Source of the DNA: Thalassotalea sp. G2M2-11
GTDB taxonomy: Bacteria > Pseudomonadota > Gammaproteobacteria > Enterobacterales > Alteromonadaceae
NCBI RefSeq assembly: GCF_017168195.1
Contig: NZ_JADNYL010000002.1
Location: forward strand, 620,001-684,000
Length of the DNA stretch: 64,000 bases
Direction: 5' to 3'
The notes beneath the pieces are model-generated. The model was not told the DNA's origin. It worked only from the letters and a program-made list of their open reading frames with translations, and did no database searches. A program made the translations under genes and the position numbers. Shown piece after piece: positions 12,595 to 22,011 of the stretch (the first letter of the stretch is position 1; every line of letters begins with the position of its first letter).

Positions 12595-14622
12595 ATGCGG
12601 AAAAATAAACGCGTTGTTATTCGAAATCATAGCGCAGAAGCTAACCTATTCGCTCGCAGAGCCTTTATCGCTTTTTTAGGTGTCTGTACGTTAATATTGA
12701 TCTTATTCAATAATATTTATGAATTGGAAATTAGTTCTTACGAAAAATATCAAACGCGTTCAAATTCAAACCGAATAAAATTACTTCCTGTCGCTCCGAA
12801 CAGAGGACTGATTTACGATCGCAACAATGTATTATTGGCTGAAAATAAAGCAATCTACAGTATTGAAATCATCCCTGAGCAGGTCAAAGATCTCGAAAAA
12901 ACCATTACTGAAGTCAGTGAGTTACTTGATATATCAAAAGAAAAACAAGAAAAACTCTTTAAGTCACTACGAAGCAAACGCCGTTTCAAGCCAATTGAAT
13001 TACAATCGCGCCTTAGCGAACAACAAGTAGCAATGTTTTCAGTCAACCAACATAAATTTCCAGGGGTTTTTATTGATGCCAGACTCAAGCGCTACTATCC
13101 ATTTGCTGATTTAACCACTCATTCAATCGGTTATGTTGCCCGTATTAATGGCCATGATGCGATCATGCTAGAAGAGCAAAACAAAACAGAAAATTATGCG
13201 GCAACCCGCAATATAGGTAAATTAGGACTAGAAAAGTATTACCAGGACATTTTACATGGCACCGTAGGACACCAAGAGGTAGAAGTTAATAACCAAGGAC
13301 GTATTATACGAACATTAGACTTCACGCCACCTATTCCCGGTAAAGATTTAACCCTGACCTTAGATATAGAACTGCAAATGATTGCTAAGCGAGCATTATC
13401 AGGTAAACGTGGGGCTGTAGTTGCTATTGATCCTAGAGATGGCGGTGTGCTTGCCATGTATTCAAACCCTAGTTATAACGGTAATTTATTTGTTCACGGC
13501 ATTAGCACCCGTGATTATAAAAACATTTTAAGTTCACGTAACCGCCCTTTAATTAATCGTACCGTGTCAGGTTCTGGTTATCCGCCCGCTTCAACCATTA
13601 AACCATTATTGGCTCTTACAGGCTTAGAAGAAGGGATTATTACGCCAGAAACAGAGATTTATGACCCTGGCTTTTATCAATTGAAAGGGGTAGAAAATAA
13701 ACGTCGAGATTGGAAAAAATGGGGTCACGGTAAAGTCAACTTAACCAAGTCATTAGAACAGTCCTGTAATGTCTATTATTATGACCTAGCATATAAGCTG
13801 GGGATAACCCGTATCGCCCGTATGATGGAAAAGTTTGGCTTTGGTGAGCATACAGGTATTGATATTTATGAAGAAAGTCGCGGTATTATGCCCAGTGTCG
13901 AGTGGAAACGCGCCCGAAAAAATCGACCTTGGTATACCGGTGAAACATTATCAGTCGGTATAGGTCAGAGCTACTGGTCAGTGACACCTCTACAACTTGC
14001 CCAAGCCGTTTCAATTCTAGTCAATAAAGGACAAATTAAGGTACCACACTTATTAAAAGCCACAACCGAAGTGATAGCTGTCGATCAGTCTGCCACTGAT
14101 AGTGACAATACCAACGAACCACAAACAGGCGAACAATTACCCCAACAAAAACTCGTCACCAAAGCACATCCGATTGATGAGAAAAGACCAATAGTGCTGA
14201 AAGATGCCAAATATTGGGACATAGTACTCGATGGCATGCATAACACGGTTCAAAAACCAGGAGCAACTGCCCATAAAGCTTTTATCGGCAGCAAATATGA
14301 TGCAGCTGGTAAAACAGGATCAGCGCAAACAGCTAACTTGGCCCAAGATCAAGAATATGATGCTGAAGCGACCCAAGAAAGTCAGCGAGATAATGCAATG
14401 TTCGTTGCATTTGCACCGTTCGAACACCCTGAAATCGTTGTTGCTGTGGCTATTGAAAACGTTGCTAAAGGTGGTGGTGGTAGTAATGCTGCTCCTGTGG
14501 CTCGTCAAATGATGGATCAATATTTTGGCGATCGCGTCATTGTCAGTAAAACCAAGCACCCTCTTCATGATAATACTTATGGAGAACAATACCTTGAAAA
14601 TAACACAACGGGTAATAACTAA
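12595..14622 (+). CDS. mrdA: Penicillin-binding protein 2 (elongasome transpeptidase)
   Basis: PBP2 cross-links peptidoglycan during side-wall elongation with RodA. The 675-residue protein has one N-terminal transmembrane anchor (about residues 22-43), a pedestal domain starting at PNRGLIYDRN, and the C-terminal transpeptidase. The catalytic motifs are in place: SxxK as Ser333 in PPASTIKP, SxN at Ser390 in EQSCNVYYYD, and KTG at Lys573 in AGKTGSAQ. A low-complexity polar insert lies around residues 495-520. It is somewhat longer than the 633-residue E. coli protein. It shares a one-base TAATG overlap with mrdB. Confidence 0.97.
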   Translation: MRKNKRVVIRNHSAEANLFARRAFIAFLGVCTLILILFNNIYELEISSYEKYQTRSNSNRIKLLPVAPNRGLIYDRNNVLLAENKAIYSIEIIPEQVKDLEKTITEVSELLDISKEKQEKLFKSLRSKRRFKPIELQSRLSEQQVAMFSVNQHKFPGVFIDARLKRYYPFADLTTHSIGYVARINGHDAIMLEEQNKTENYAATRNIGKLGLEKYYQDILHGTVGHQEVEVNNQGRIIRTLDFTPPIPGKDLTLTLDIELQMIAKRALSGKRGAVVAIDPRDGGVLAMYSNPSYNGNLFVHGISTRDYKNILSSRNRPLINRTVSGSGYPPASTIKPLLALTGLEEGIITPETEIYDPGFYQLKGVENKRRDWKKWGHGKVNLTKSLEQSCNVYYYDLAYKLGITRIARMMEKFGFGEHTGIDIYEESRGIMPSVEWKRARKNRPWYTGETLSVGIGQSYWSVTPLQLAQAVSILVNKGQIKVPHLLKATTEVIAVDQSATDSDNTNEPQTGEQLPQQKLVTKAHPIDEKRPIVLKDAKYWDIVLDGMHNTVQKPGATAHKAFIGSKYDAAGKTGSAQTANLAQDQEYDAEATQESQRDNAMFVAFAPFEHPEIVVAVAIENVAKGGGGSNAAPVARQMMDQYFGDRVIVSKTKHPLHDNTYGEQYLENNTTGNN

Positions 14623-15737
14623 TGCGTTCAACGGGTCATGATCAACAAAAAACACGCACTTTATGGCAAAAGCTCCATATTGATCTGCCGTTACTCGCGG
14701 GCATTTTGATCCTAATGACCTTAGGTCTTTGCATTGTTTATAGTGCTGGAGGACAAAGCGTTGATATGGCGATAAAGCAGGCAAGAAACATGGGGATTGC
14801 ATTATTTGTGATGTTTGCCATTGCACAAATACCTCCGCTTGTTTATCGAAAATGGGCCGTTCCCGTGTTTATTATCGGTATTTTGCTATTAGTTAGTGTC
14901 ATGTTTTTTGGACAGGTGATCAATGGTAGTCGACGTTGGCTCAATTTAGGCGTTGCCATGTTTCAACCATCAGAAGTGATGAAACTTATTGTGCCAATCG
15001 CGGTTGCTTGGTATGTCAGTCAGTTTGATTTACCGACAAAACTTGTACACATAATTGCGGCATTTATTTTACTTTTAATTCCAACCTTACTCATTGCTAA
15101 ACAACCCGATTTAGGCACCTCACTGTTAATTGCCAGTTCAGGTATTTTTGTTATTTTTCTCGCAGGTGCCAGTTGGAAGCTCATTGGAGGCTGCGCTATT
15201 TTGGCGTCAGCATTCGCGCCAATACTCTGGCTGTTTTTAATGAAAGATTATCAAAAACAACGTGTATTAACCTTCTTAAACCCAGAGCAAGATCCACTAG
15301 GTTCAGGGTATCACATCATTCAATCAAAAATTGCGATAGGCTCGGGCGGTTTGCATGGCAAGGGCTGGCTTCAGGGCACACAATCTCAGCTGGAGTTTTT
15401 ACCTGAACGTCATACTGATTTTATTTTCGCAGTGTTTAGTGAAGAATTTGGCTTAATGGGAGTAACTTTGTTGCTACTGGTTTACCTTGCTATTGTGATG
15501 CGTGGTTTATGGATTGCCAGCAATGCACAACATGCTTTTACCAAACTATTAGCCGGTAGCCTCACCTTAACCTTTTTTGTTTATGTCTTTGTCAATATTG
15601 GTATGGTATCGGGCTTACTTCCCGTTGTAGGTGTTCCTTTACCGCTGGTAAGCTACGGAGGTACTTCCATGGTCACCTTGATGGCAGGTTTTGGTATCAT
15701 TATGGCGATCAGTACTCATCGCCGCTTTATCATGTAA
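14622..15737 (+). CDS. mrdB: Peptidoglycan glycosyltransferase RodA
   Basis: RodA is the SEDS-family glycosyltransferase that polymerises lipid II for side-wall growth in partnership with PBP2. The 371-residue protein is polytopic, with about ten membrane helices. SEDS signatures are GSRRWLNLG, FQPSEVMKL, KQPDLGTSLL, FLPERHTDFIFAVFSEEFG and PLPLVSYGGTSM. Its ATG overlaps the mrdA stop by one base, so the enzyme pair is made together. rlpA follows 11 bp downstream. Confidence 0.97.
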   Translation: MRSTGHDQQKTRTLWQKLHIDLPLLAGILILMTLGLCIVYSAGGQSVDMAIKQARNMGIALFVMFAIAQIPPLVYRKWAVPVFIIGILLLVSVMFFGQVINGSRRWLNLGVAMFQPSEVMKLIVPIAVAWYVSQFDLPTKLVHIIAAFILLLIPTLLIAKQPDLGTSLLIASSGIFVIFLAGASWKLIGGCAILASAFAPILWLFLMKDYQKQRVLTFLNPEQDPLGSGYHIIQSKIAIGSGGLHGKGWLQGTQSQLEFLPERHTDFIFAVFSEEFGLMGVTLLLLVYLAIVMRGLWIASNAQHAFTKLLAGSLTLTFFVYVFVNIGMVSGLLPVVGVPLPLVSYGGTSMVTLMAGFGIIMAISTHRRFIM

Positions 15738-15748
15738 GGAATAATATC

Positions 15749-16531
15749 ATGTTTAATAAACCACTCATTATTATCAGTATTATTCTCTTTCTCCATGGCT
15801 GTAGTAGCCAATATGGTCGCTATCAGCAACGCCATGACAGCACGCCTACCCGACAACCAACGTCTACTGAATTACGAGATGCGATACCCCGAGCTGAGGC
15901 TAAAAGTCGAGGAGGTAACAGCAACTATCAAGTGCGTGGTAAACATTACCAGGTATTAAGTTCAGCGAAGAACTTTAAAGAACATGGTGTTGCGTCTTGG
16001 TACGGCAATAAATTTCACGGACATTTAACCTCTAATGGCGAAATTTATAATATGTACGGGATGAGTGCTGCCCATAAAAACCTCCCCTTACCTACGTATG
16101 TTAAAGTTACCAATAAAGCGAATAATAAAAGCGTTATTGTCAGAGTAAATGATCGAGGCCCTTTTCATCAAAATCGGATTATTGATTTATCCTACAGTGC
16201 CGCTTATAAACTGGATATGTTAACAACAGGCACCGCCAATGTCGTAATTGAAGCTATCACTGACTTTAATCACAATCCTCCTCATATTGTTAGCAAGCCT
16301 GCAGCTGAACAAATTGCCTATATTCAAGTATTTGCCACGCAAAATACCGCTTTAGCAGATAAAACAGCCAACGCCATTACTTCTCTTTACCAATTACCGA
16401 CTAAAACCATCAAAAAAGCCGGCTTGTATAAAGTACAAGTAGGCCCAATCAAAGGGAATGACAACATCAATTCTGTCCTCAGTCAGCTAAAAAGCAATGG
16501 TTATCCTAACGCATTTAAAACCGCTCCCTAG
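15749..16531 (+). CDS. rlpA: Septal ring lytic transglycosylase lipoprotein RlpA
   Basis: RlpA is an outer-membrane lipoprotein that acts on denuded septal glycan. The 260-residue protein has a lipobox LFLHGCSS (Cys18) and a double-psi beta-barrel domain. That domain spans roughly residues 85-170, with GVASWYGNKFHG, LTSNGEIYNM and VRVNDRGPFHQNRIIDLS. A C-terminal SPOR domain of about 75 residues (from YIQVFATQNT to GYPNAFKTA) would bind denuded glycan strands. AAGGA sits nine bases before the ATG. It is shorter than E. coli RlpA (362 residues), mainly through a shorter linker. Confidence 0.95.
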   Translation: MFNKPLIIISIILFLHGCSSQYGRYQQRHDSTPTRQPTSTELRDAIPRAEAKSRGGNSNYQVRGKHYQVLSSAKNFKEHGVASWYGNKFHGHLTSNGEIYNMYGMSAAHKNLPLPTYVKVTNKANNKSVIVRVNDRGPFHQNRIIDLSYSAAYKLDMLTTGTANVVIEAITDFNHNPPHIVSKPAAEQIAYIQVFATQNTALADKTANAITSLYQLPTKTIKKAGLYKVQVGPIKGNDNINSVLSQLKSNGYPNAFKTAP

Positions 16532-16696
16532 ATACTGTATTTAATGCATAGTTGGTAAATTCACTAAAAGATACAATTTGCTTATCACTAGCGTAGAATT
16601 CGCAAATAAAACTGGTATACTGCTGAAATTCGTTTTAATTCTTCATGTTCAAGCTTAAAAGGGCTTGTTCAACAATTAGATATTCACAGGATAGCT

Positions 16697-17893
16697 ATGC
16701 CCTCTCAATTGGCCAAAAATACAATAAAAAAATCTCAAAAACTGTTAAGTATATTTGCTGCTTTCACCTTGTCTGTCGCTTCAGTAAGCCATGCATCAAC
16801 CATTATCCCGTCCGCGCCGCAAATTAATGCGAAAGGACATATCTTAATTGATTACACCACAGGTAAAGTGATCGCAGAAGGCAATGCCGATGCGTTACTA
16901 GCACCAGCAAGTTTAACCAAAATGATGACCAGCTACATCATCGGGAAAGAACTTCAAACGGGTAATATCACTAACCAAGATCAGGTAAAAATTAGTAAAA
17001 ATGCATGGGCAACAGGCAACCCGGTATTAAAGGGTTCATCTTTAATGTTTTTAGAAGTAGGCAAAGAAGTCTCCGTTGAGTTGTTAAACCAAGGGATTAT
17101 TGTTGCTTCTGGTAATGATGCGTGTATTGCGATGGCAGAGCATATTGCCGGCAGTGAAGATGCATTTGCTGATTTAATGAATGCACATGCTGAACAATTA
17201 GGAATGAGCAGTAGCTACTTTGAAAACAGTCATGGCCTTGACAGTACCGAACATAAAACAACGCCAAGAGATATGGCAACGTTAGCAACGGCTTTGATCA
17301 GAGACGTACCCAGCGAGTACGAGATATACAAGCAAAAATCATTTACTTTTAACAATATCAAACAATACAATCGCAATGGCTTATTGTGGGATAAAAGCAT
17401 GAATGTTGACGGCCTTAAAACCGGACACACTTCGCAAGCAGGATATAGCTTAGTGACCTCGGCTACCAAGGGTGATATGCGCTTGATCAGCGTGGTCATG
17501 GGCACGGAAAGTGAACGCGCCAGAAAAGTAGAAAGTAAGAAATTATTAAACTACGGTTTCCGTTTCTTTGAAACATATACCCCATATAGCGCAGGAGAAA
17601 AATTTGTCTCTAATCGCGTTTGGATGGGCAATACTAAAGAAGTTGACTTAGGTATTTTAGAAGATACGCCAATTACTATTCCTCGTGGTCAACGTAAAAA
17701 TTTACAAGCAAATTTTGAACTAAACAAACAGCTCATCGCCCCTTTAGCCAAAGGTGAAGTTGTTGGTAAAGTATTCTTACAACTTGGTGGTGAAGATATT
17801 GGTGAATATCCACTAGTGACCTTACAAGAAATCAATGAAGGAGGCATTTTCGACCGCCTACTCGATTATGTAAAATTACAATTTGTTAATTAA
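16697..17893 (+). CDS. dacA: D-alanyl-D-alanine carboxypeptidase (PBP5/6 family)
   Basis: This periplasmic carboxypeptidase removes the terminal D-Ala from peptidoglycan pentapeptides. The 398-residue protein has a signal peptide of about 33 residues (ending VSHAS). Its motifs are SxxK at Ser72 in PASLTKMM, SxN in VASGNDACIAM and KTG at Lys241 in GLKTGHTSQAG. A PBP5 C-terminal beta domain follows, and the end GIFDRLLDYVKLQFVN is the amphipathic helix that tethers the enzyme to the inner membrane. AGGA precedes the ATG. A 165-bp gap from rlpA leaves room for its own promoter, and a strong terminator follows. Confidence 0.96.
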   Translation: MPSQLAKNTIKKSQKLLSIFAAFTLSVASVSHASTIIPSAPQINAKGHILIDYTTGKVIAEGNADALLAPASLTKMMTSYIIGKELQTGNITNQDQVKISKNAWATGNPVLKGSSLMFLEVGKEVSVELLNQGIIVASGNDACIAMAEHIAGSEDAFADLMNAHAEQLGMSSSYFENSHGLDSTEHKTTPRDMATLATALIRDVPSEYEIYKQKSFTFNNIKQYNRNGLLWDKSMNVDGLKTGHTSQAGYSLVTSATKGDMRLISVVMGTESERARKVESKKLLNYGFRFFETYTPYSAGEKFVSNRVWMGNTKEVDLGILEDTPITIPRGQRKNLQANFELNKQLIAPLAKGEVVGKVFLQLGGEDIGEYPLVTLQEINEGGIFDRLLDYVKLQFVN

Positions 17894-17920
17894 TCATTGA
17901 TTGCAAAATCTCAATAACTA

Positions 17921-17950
17921 AGCCCAGTGAATACTGGGCTTTTTTATTTT
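17921..17950 (+). terminator. Rho-independent terminator after dacA
   Basis: A hairpin AGCCCAGT-GAAT-ACTGGGCT is followed by a T-rich tract (TTTTTATTTT). It lies 28 bp after the dacA stop and closes the mrdA-dacA section. Confidence 0.9.
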
Positions 17951-18065
17951 TACCCTAAACTTGATTTAAGATAAAACGTCACCATTTTGCTTACCAGCAT
18001 TTAATGATAAAATACCCGTAGTAATTTTATTACCAAGCATTAAATTGGTAAGTATGAGAGCCTAA

Positions 18066-18329
18066 ATGAAAACGAAATTTGACGAACTACTTGATTTTCC
18101 AACTGTTTTAAATTTTAAAGTAATGGGTGTCGCGTGTGACGAGTTACCCGATCTAATTATTGCTGAGTTGCAAAAGCACACCCCTGGCGATTATTCCCCT
18201 AAAATTAAGCCAAGTTCTAAAGGAAATTATCACTCTGTATCGATTGCGGTTACTGTGACCAGCAAGGAGCATATTGAGCTTATTTATCAATCGTTAACAA
18301 CAATAGAACAAGTTAGATACGTATTATAA
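18066..18329 (+). CDS. ybeD: YbeD family protein (DUF493)
   Basis: This is an 87-residue ACT-like protein of unproven role, always found beside lipB in enterobacteria and relatives. Family blocks include KFDELLDFPTVLNFKVMG near the start and PSSKGNYHSVSI in the middle. The family fold resembles the regulatory domain of allosteric enzymes, so a role in lipoate metabolism has been suggested from context only. GAGAG lies upstream of the ATG. A 59-bp gap separates it from lipB. Confidence 0.92.
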   Translation: MKTKFDELLDFPTVLNFKVMGVACDELPDLIIAELQKHTPGDYSPKIKPSSKGNYHSVSIAVTVTSKEHIELIYQSLTTIEQVRYVL

Positions 18330-18388
18330 AGAAAATCGTCATTCATTAAACAATCGACCTCATTAACCGAAATAGTTAAGGCAGCACC

Positions 18389-19048
18389 TTGAACAACACA
18401 CTTATTGTCCGACAGCTTGATCAGCTTGATTATGTCTCTGTATGGCAGGCGATGCAGCATTTTACAGACAATCGTGACGATAACACTCTGGACGAACTAT
18501 GGTTGGTAGAACACCCCGCGGTATTTACTCAAGGGCAAGCAGGTAAAGAAGAACATCTTCTGCTACCTGGTGATATTCCCGTAGTAAAAGTTGATCGTGG
18601 TGGTCAAGTCACTTATCACGGTCCCGGTCAACAAGTGATGTATTTTATGATCAATTTACGTCGTCGCAAGATGGGTGTACGCGACTTAGTGACCTTAATT
18701 GAAAATGGTATTATTGCCGCATTGGCTGAACATCAAATCACTGCATACGCTAAAGCGGATGCTCCGGGTGTATATGTTGATGAGAAAAAAATTGCCTCGT
18801 TAGGCTTACGTGTTAGAAAAGGGTGTTCATTTCATGGTTTAGCATTGAATATTAACATGGATCTCGAACCTTTTTTACGCATCAATCCTTGCGGTTACGC
18901 AGGATTAGAAATGATACAAACATCTGCTATAAGTGATCTCAACACGATTGAGCAAGCAGGTATTACTTTAGTGAAACATATGTCCTCACTGTTAGCAGTT
19001 GACGATATTCGTTATCAAACAGGATTGGAGTCATTCAATGACCATTAA
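18389..19048 (+). CDS. lipB: Octanoyl-[ACP]:protein N-octanoyltransferase
   Basis: LipB transfers octanoate from acyl-ACP to lipoyl domains, the first step of protein lipoylation. The 219-residue protein has the family blocks [33 protein letters not shown], the catalytic Lys in [12 protein letters not shown] and the catalytic Cys in [11 protein letters not shown]. The start is a TTG with AAGG seven bases upstream. No in-frame ATG lies near the conserved N-terminus, so the TTG is probably genuine. The 3' end overlaps lipA by 11 bases. Confidence 0.95.
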   Translation: MNNTLIVRQLDQLDYVSVWQAMQHFTDNRDDNTLDELWLVEHPAVFTQGQAGKEEHLLLPGDIPVVKVDRGGQVTYHGPGQQVMYFMINLRRRKMGVRDLVTLIENGIIAALAEHQITAYAKADAPGVYVDEKKIASLGLRVRKGCSFHGLALNINMDLEPFLRINPCGYAGLEMIQTSAISDLNTIEQAGITLVKHMSSLLAVDDIRYQTGLESFNDH

Positions 19049-20006
19049 ATCATCTCGCATTGCGCCAGGTACCAAATTACGTGATGCTGAAAAGTTAGCC
19101 CATATTCCAATTAAAGTGGTTCCTTCTGAAAAATCAGAAATGTTAAGAAAACCAGAGTGGCTTCGAATAAAATTACCACGCACCTCTGAGCGCATTGACA
19201 ATATAAAATCAGCCTTACGTAAACACGACTTACACTCAGTGTGTGAAGAAGCCTCTTGTCCTAACCTATCTGAGTGCTTTAACCATGGTACGGCAACATT
19301 TATGATCCTTGGTGATATTTGTACCAGACGTTGCCCATTCTGCGATGTGGGTCATGGGCGTCCACTTGCACCAGATGCCGAAGAGCCAAGAAAATTAGCG
19401 CTTACGCTCAAGGATATGGCACTTAAATATGTGGTGATCACCTCAGTTGATCGTGATGATTTACGTGATGGCGGAGCCCAACAATTTGCTGAGTGTATTA
19501 AAGAAATTAGTGAATTAGCACCTCAAACCAAAATTGAAATACTCGTACCCGATTTTCGCGGTCGAATGGATAAAGCCTTAGAGATCTTAAACCAACATCC
19601 GCCGCATGTGTTCAATCACAATTTAGAAACAGCACCGCGTTTATACACTCAAGCACGTCCTGGTGCTAACTACCAATGGTCACTTGATTTACTGAAAAAA
19701 TTTGGTGAAGCAAACCCTGAAGTAAAAACCAAATCAGGCTTAATGGTAGGTTTAGGCGAAACAAACGAAGAAATATTAGAAGTAATGCGAGACTTACGTG
19801 CACATGGAGTAACCATGCTCACCATAGGTCAATATTTGCAGCCAAGTAAAGATCATTTACCAGTAAAACGTTATGTCCATCCGGATGAATTTAACATGTT
19901 CCAGGAAGAAGCGATGAAAATGGGGTTTGAGCATGCAGCTTGCGGCCCATTAGTACGATCGTCATATCATGCAGATAAGCAAGCAGCAGGCGAAGAAGTA
20001 AAATAA
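19038..20006 (+). CDS. lipA: Lipoyl synthase
   Basis: LipA is a radical SAM enzyme that inserts two sulfurs into the octanoyl group on lipoyl domains. The protein (322 residues from the ATG at 19038) has the auxiliary cluster ligands [12 protein letters not shown], the radical SAM motif [13 protein letters not shown] and the C-terminal RSSY that donates Ser to the auxiliary cluster. I prefer 19038, inside the end of lipB with GGAG seven bases upstream, over an upstream in-frame start at 18999. lipB and lipA are translationally overlapping, so the two lipoylation steps are made together. Confidence 0.97.
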   Translation: MTIKSSRIAPGTKLRDAEKLAHIPIKVVPSEKSEMLRKPEWLRIKLPRTSERIDNIKSALRKHDLHSVCEEASCPNLSECFNHGTATFMILGDICTRRCPFCDVGHGRPLAPDAEEPRKLALTLKDMALKYVVITSVDRDDLRDGGAQQFAECIKEISELAPQTKIEILVPDFRGRMDKALEILNQHPPHVFNHNLETAPRLYTQARPGANYQWSLDLLKKFGEANPEVKTKSGLMVGLGETNEEILEVMRDLRAHGVTMLTIGQYLQPSKDHLPVKRYVHPDEFNMFQEEAMKMGFEHAACGPLVRSSYHADKQAAGEEVK

Positions 20007-20034
20007 TATTGTTGGCGTCAATAATGCCTGATTA

Positions 20035-20775
20035 TCAATTTTTCTCAGTCATTATTGACGTCACGCCAGGTGAGGGTAAATAAATGTATTTTAAATACCC
20101 CGAAAATAAAGCATCTAAATCAAGCTGCTTAATTGCTGTATCAAGCCGCTTCTTGAGAGCTCGTCCTTTTGCATTATTGCTTACAGCCATGCTCGCAGGG
20201 ATAATACCAATCGATTGATAGTGAACCCCATAAACATTTTTTTGCGCCAAAAGCGTCATTACCGATGCACGCTCAAACAATATTAGATCAATACGTTTTT
20301 TAATAAACATTTCGACTAATTGATTTAGCGTTCTTACTTCTGTAAATACAGATTTATCCACGCCAAGTTGCTCAGCAAAAAATGATGCATTCCCAGTAGT
20401 TGTACCAATTTTGTTTAATTTTAGCTGTTCGCTATTAAATAAATCTGCATCAAATGAGAAAAGATCGGAAGTTGTTTGGATCTGCCACTCCAATTCGAGT
20501 GCATATTGGTAAAAGTCATCTGTTTCAATATTTTTAGGTGTATGACCTGCAATATCGATCCGCCCATGTTTTAATTCATGCTTTGCACGCGCATAGGTCA
20601 TGATTTTTATATCAAAGCTCAGATCTGAGATTTTTTCTATTTCACGCAACATATCGACGGTTAAGCCTTGGCGTTGTTCAGTGATAAATGGTGGAAAAGG
20701 CTCAAAAGCGATCACTAACTTTTCAGCGTAACAACTGGCTATACCGAAAAATAGTAAACAAACAAAAAATCGCAT
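20035..20775 (-). CDS. Periplasmic solute-binding protein (SBP_bac_3-like)
   Basis: This 246-residue protein has a signal peptide (MRFFVCLLFFGIASCYA) followed by a bilobed binding-protein fold of the amino-acid type. Visible blocks are LVIAFEPFPPFIT, GLTVDMLREI, HGRIDIAGHTP and KRIDLILFERAS. The start at 20775 has AGGTG upstream; an alternative TTG at 20820 would add 15 polar residues. No ABC permease or ATPase genes are nearby, so it may be an orphan sensor or a ligand-binding protein without transport. The substrate is unknown. It follows the MFS gene by 45 bp on the same strand. Confidence 0.7.
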   Translation of the reverse strand: MRFFVCLLFFGIASCYAEKLVIAFEPFPPFITEQRQGLTVDMLREIEKISDLSFDIKIMTYARAKHELKHGRIDIAGHTPKNIETDDFYQYALELEWQIQTTSDLFSFDADLFNSEQLKLNKIGTTTGNASFFAEQLGVDKSVFTEVRTLNQLVEMFIKKRIDLILFERASVMTLLAQKNVYGVHYQSIGIIPASMAVSNNAKGRALKKRLDTAIKQLDLDALFSGYLKYIYLPSPGVTSIMTEKN

Positions 20776-20820
20776 TGAACACCTAAAACTGGACTCACAT
20801 TGCTTACTATAGGCAAGCAA

Positions 20821-21993
20821 CTATTCATTCACAAGTTTATTTAATTTCACATTTTTCGGGTAAATAAAACAGGCTAATAAACCTGCAATAACACAAGCTA
20901 TCGCAGCGTATTCAAAAGCTGGTAGAGCCCCCAAGCCATCTTGCCAAACTATACCAGAGATATATGCACCCAAAGCACCGCCAACACCGTAAACCCCAGC
21001 AATATAGATAGCTTGACCACGGTTTTGTTGATTGGATTGGAAATGTTGCTGCAAAAATTGAATAGACGCACTATGGTAAAGGCCAAAGCTTGCCGCATGA
21101 CACAGCTGAGCAATGAGTAACACCAGTAAACTGTCTGCAAAATGCCCCGTTAAATACCAACGCACTCCGGTAATAAACAAGCTGAATGTGATCAGTATGC
21201 GAGCGCCAAAATAAGTGTAAAGCGTACCGGCAATAAAGAAAATACCAATTTCAGCAACAACACCTAAACTGATCAAAAAGCCCACGGCGACATCAGGGTA
21301 TGCCAGATCTCTTAAATATAGCGCGAAAAAACTATAGTAAGGGCCAAAACTCATTTGCAAAAGTAATCCAGCAATAAAAAACAAGATAAAATTAGTCGCA
21401 AGCAGTTTACCAATAATGGACGCAGACTCATGACTCCCTTGTTCTCTTGCTCTTGGCTGTTTTAATAGACAACTAGAAACGGCAAGTAGCAGCAACATCA
21501 ACCAGCCGATAATCGTAAATGCCTCGCTATTAAAACGACCAATAATTTCTCCGGCAGCTACGGCTAACACAATAAAACCCACACTGCCCCATAGTCTAAT
21601 GCGCGAATAAATTTTAGCACTCCGACGGATAGAGAGCATCGTCATTACTTCAAGTTGCGGTAAGATCGCGGTCCAAAACAAACTAAATACCGCTAATACA
21701 AACGTAATTGGCCAAAATCCTTGTACCCAAAACAATAAGGTAAAACAGACAAAAGCTAAACTGGCACCTAAGCGGATAATATTTAACTGAGTACCAGACT
21801 TATCCGCAACCATCGCCCACAAGGTAGGACCAACAATTTTTGTTGCAGTGAAAATCGCTAAAATTTCTCCGATCGCTCGAGAGTCAAAACCTCGACCATC
21901 AAGAAACACAGGTAAAAATGGAATAACCAGCCCAAATAGGCTGAAATAACAAAAGTAGCTAAACGATAACTGACGAAAAATTGGAGAGCTCAT
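20821..21993 (-). CDS. MFS transporter (MFS_1_like / HcaT-related)
   Basis: This 390-residue protein has about twelve membrane helices. The loop between helices 2 and 3 carries the MFS motif as GPTLWAMVADKSG. LRLWGSVGFIVLAVAAG resembles the 3-phenylpropionate permease/nucleoside symporter branch, a group usually annotated MFS_1_like. The N-terminus (FSYFCYFSLFGLVIPFLPVFL) is typical of that branch. The substrate cannot be told from sequence. It is 18 bp after aroC on the same strand, so it probably belongs to the prmB-aroC transcript. GGAG precedes the ATG. Confidence 0.85.
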   Translation of the reverse strand: MSSPIFRQLSFSYFCYFSLFGLVIPFLPVFLDGRGFDSRAIGEILAIFTATKIVGPTLWAMVADKSGTQLNIIRLGASLAFVCFTLLFWVQGFWPITFVLAVFSLFWTAILPQLEVMTMLSIRRSAKIYSRIRLWGSVGFIVLAVAAGEIIGRFNSEAFTIIGWLMLLLLAVSSCLLKQPRAREQGSHESASIIGKLLATNFILFFIAGLLLQMSFGPYYSFFALYLRDLAYPDVAVGFLISLGVVAEIGIFFIAGTLYTYFGARILITFSLFITGVRWYLTGHFADSLLVLLIAQLCHAASFGLYHSASIQFLQQHFQSNQQNRGQAIYIAGVYGVGGALGAYISGIVWQDGLGALPAFEYAAIACVIAGLLACFIYPKNVKLNKLVNE

Positions 21994-22011
21994 ACACTCT
22001 CCATTATAAGA

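Noticed and set aside
14320-14826. 168-codon minus-strand frame across mrdA/mrdB
   Set aside because: It overlaps two secure genes with catalytic motifs and shows no protein family features.
20016-20060. Inverted repeat CGTCAATAATG...CATTATTGACG between lipA and the binding-protein gene
   Set aside because: The 11-bp arms have a 23-base loop, overlap the coding end of the minus-strand gene and lack a T-tract, so I do not call a terminator.
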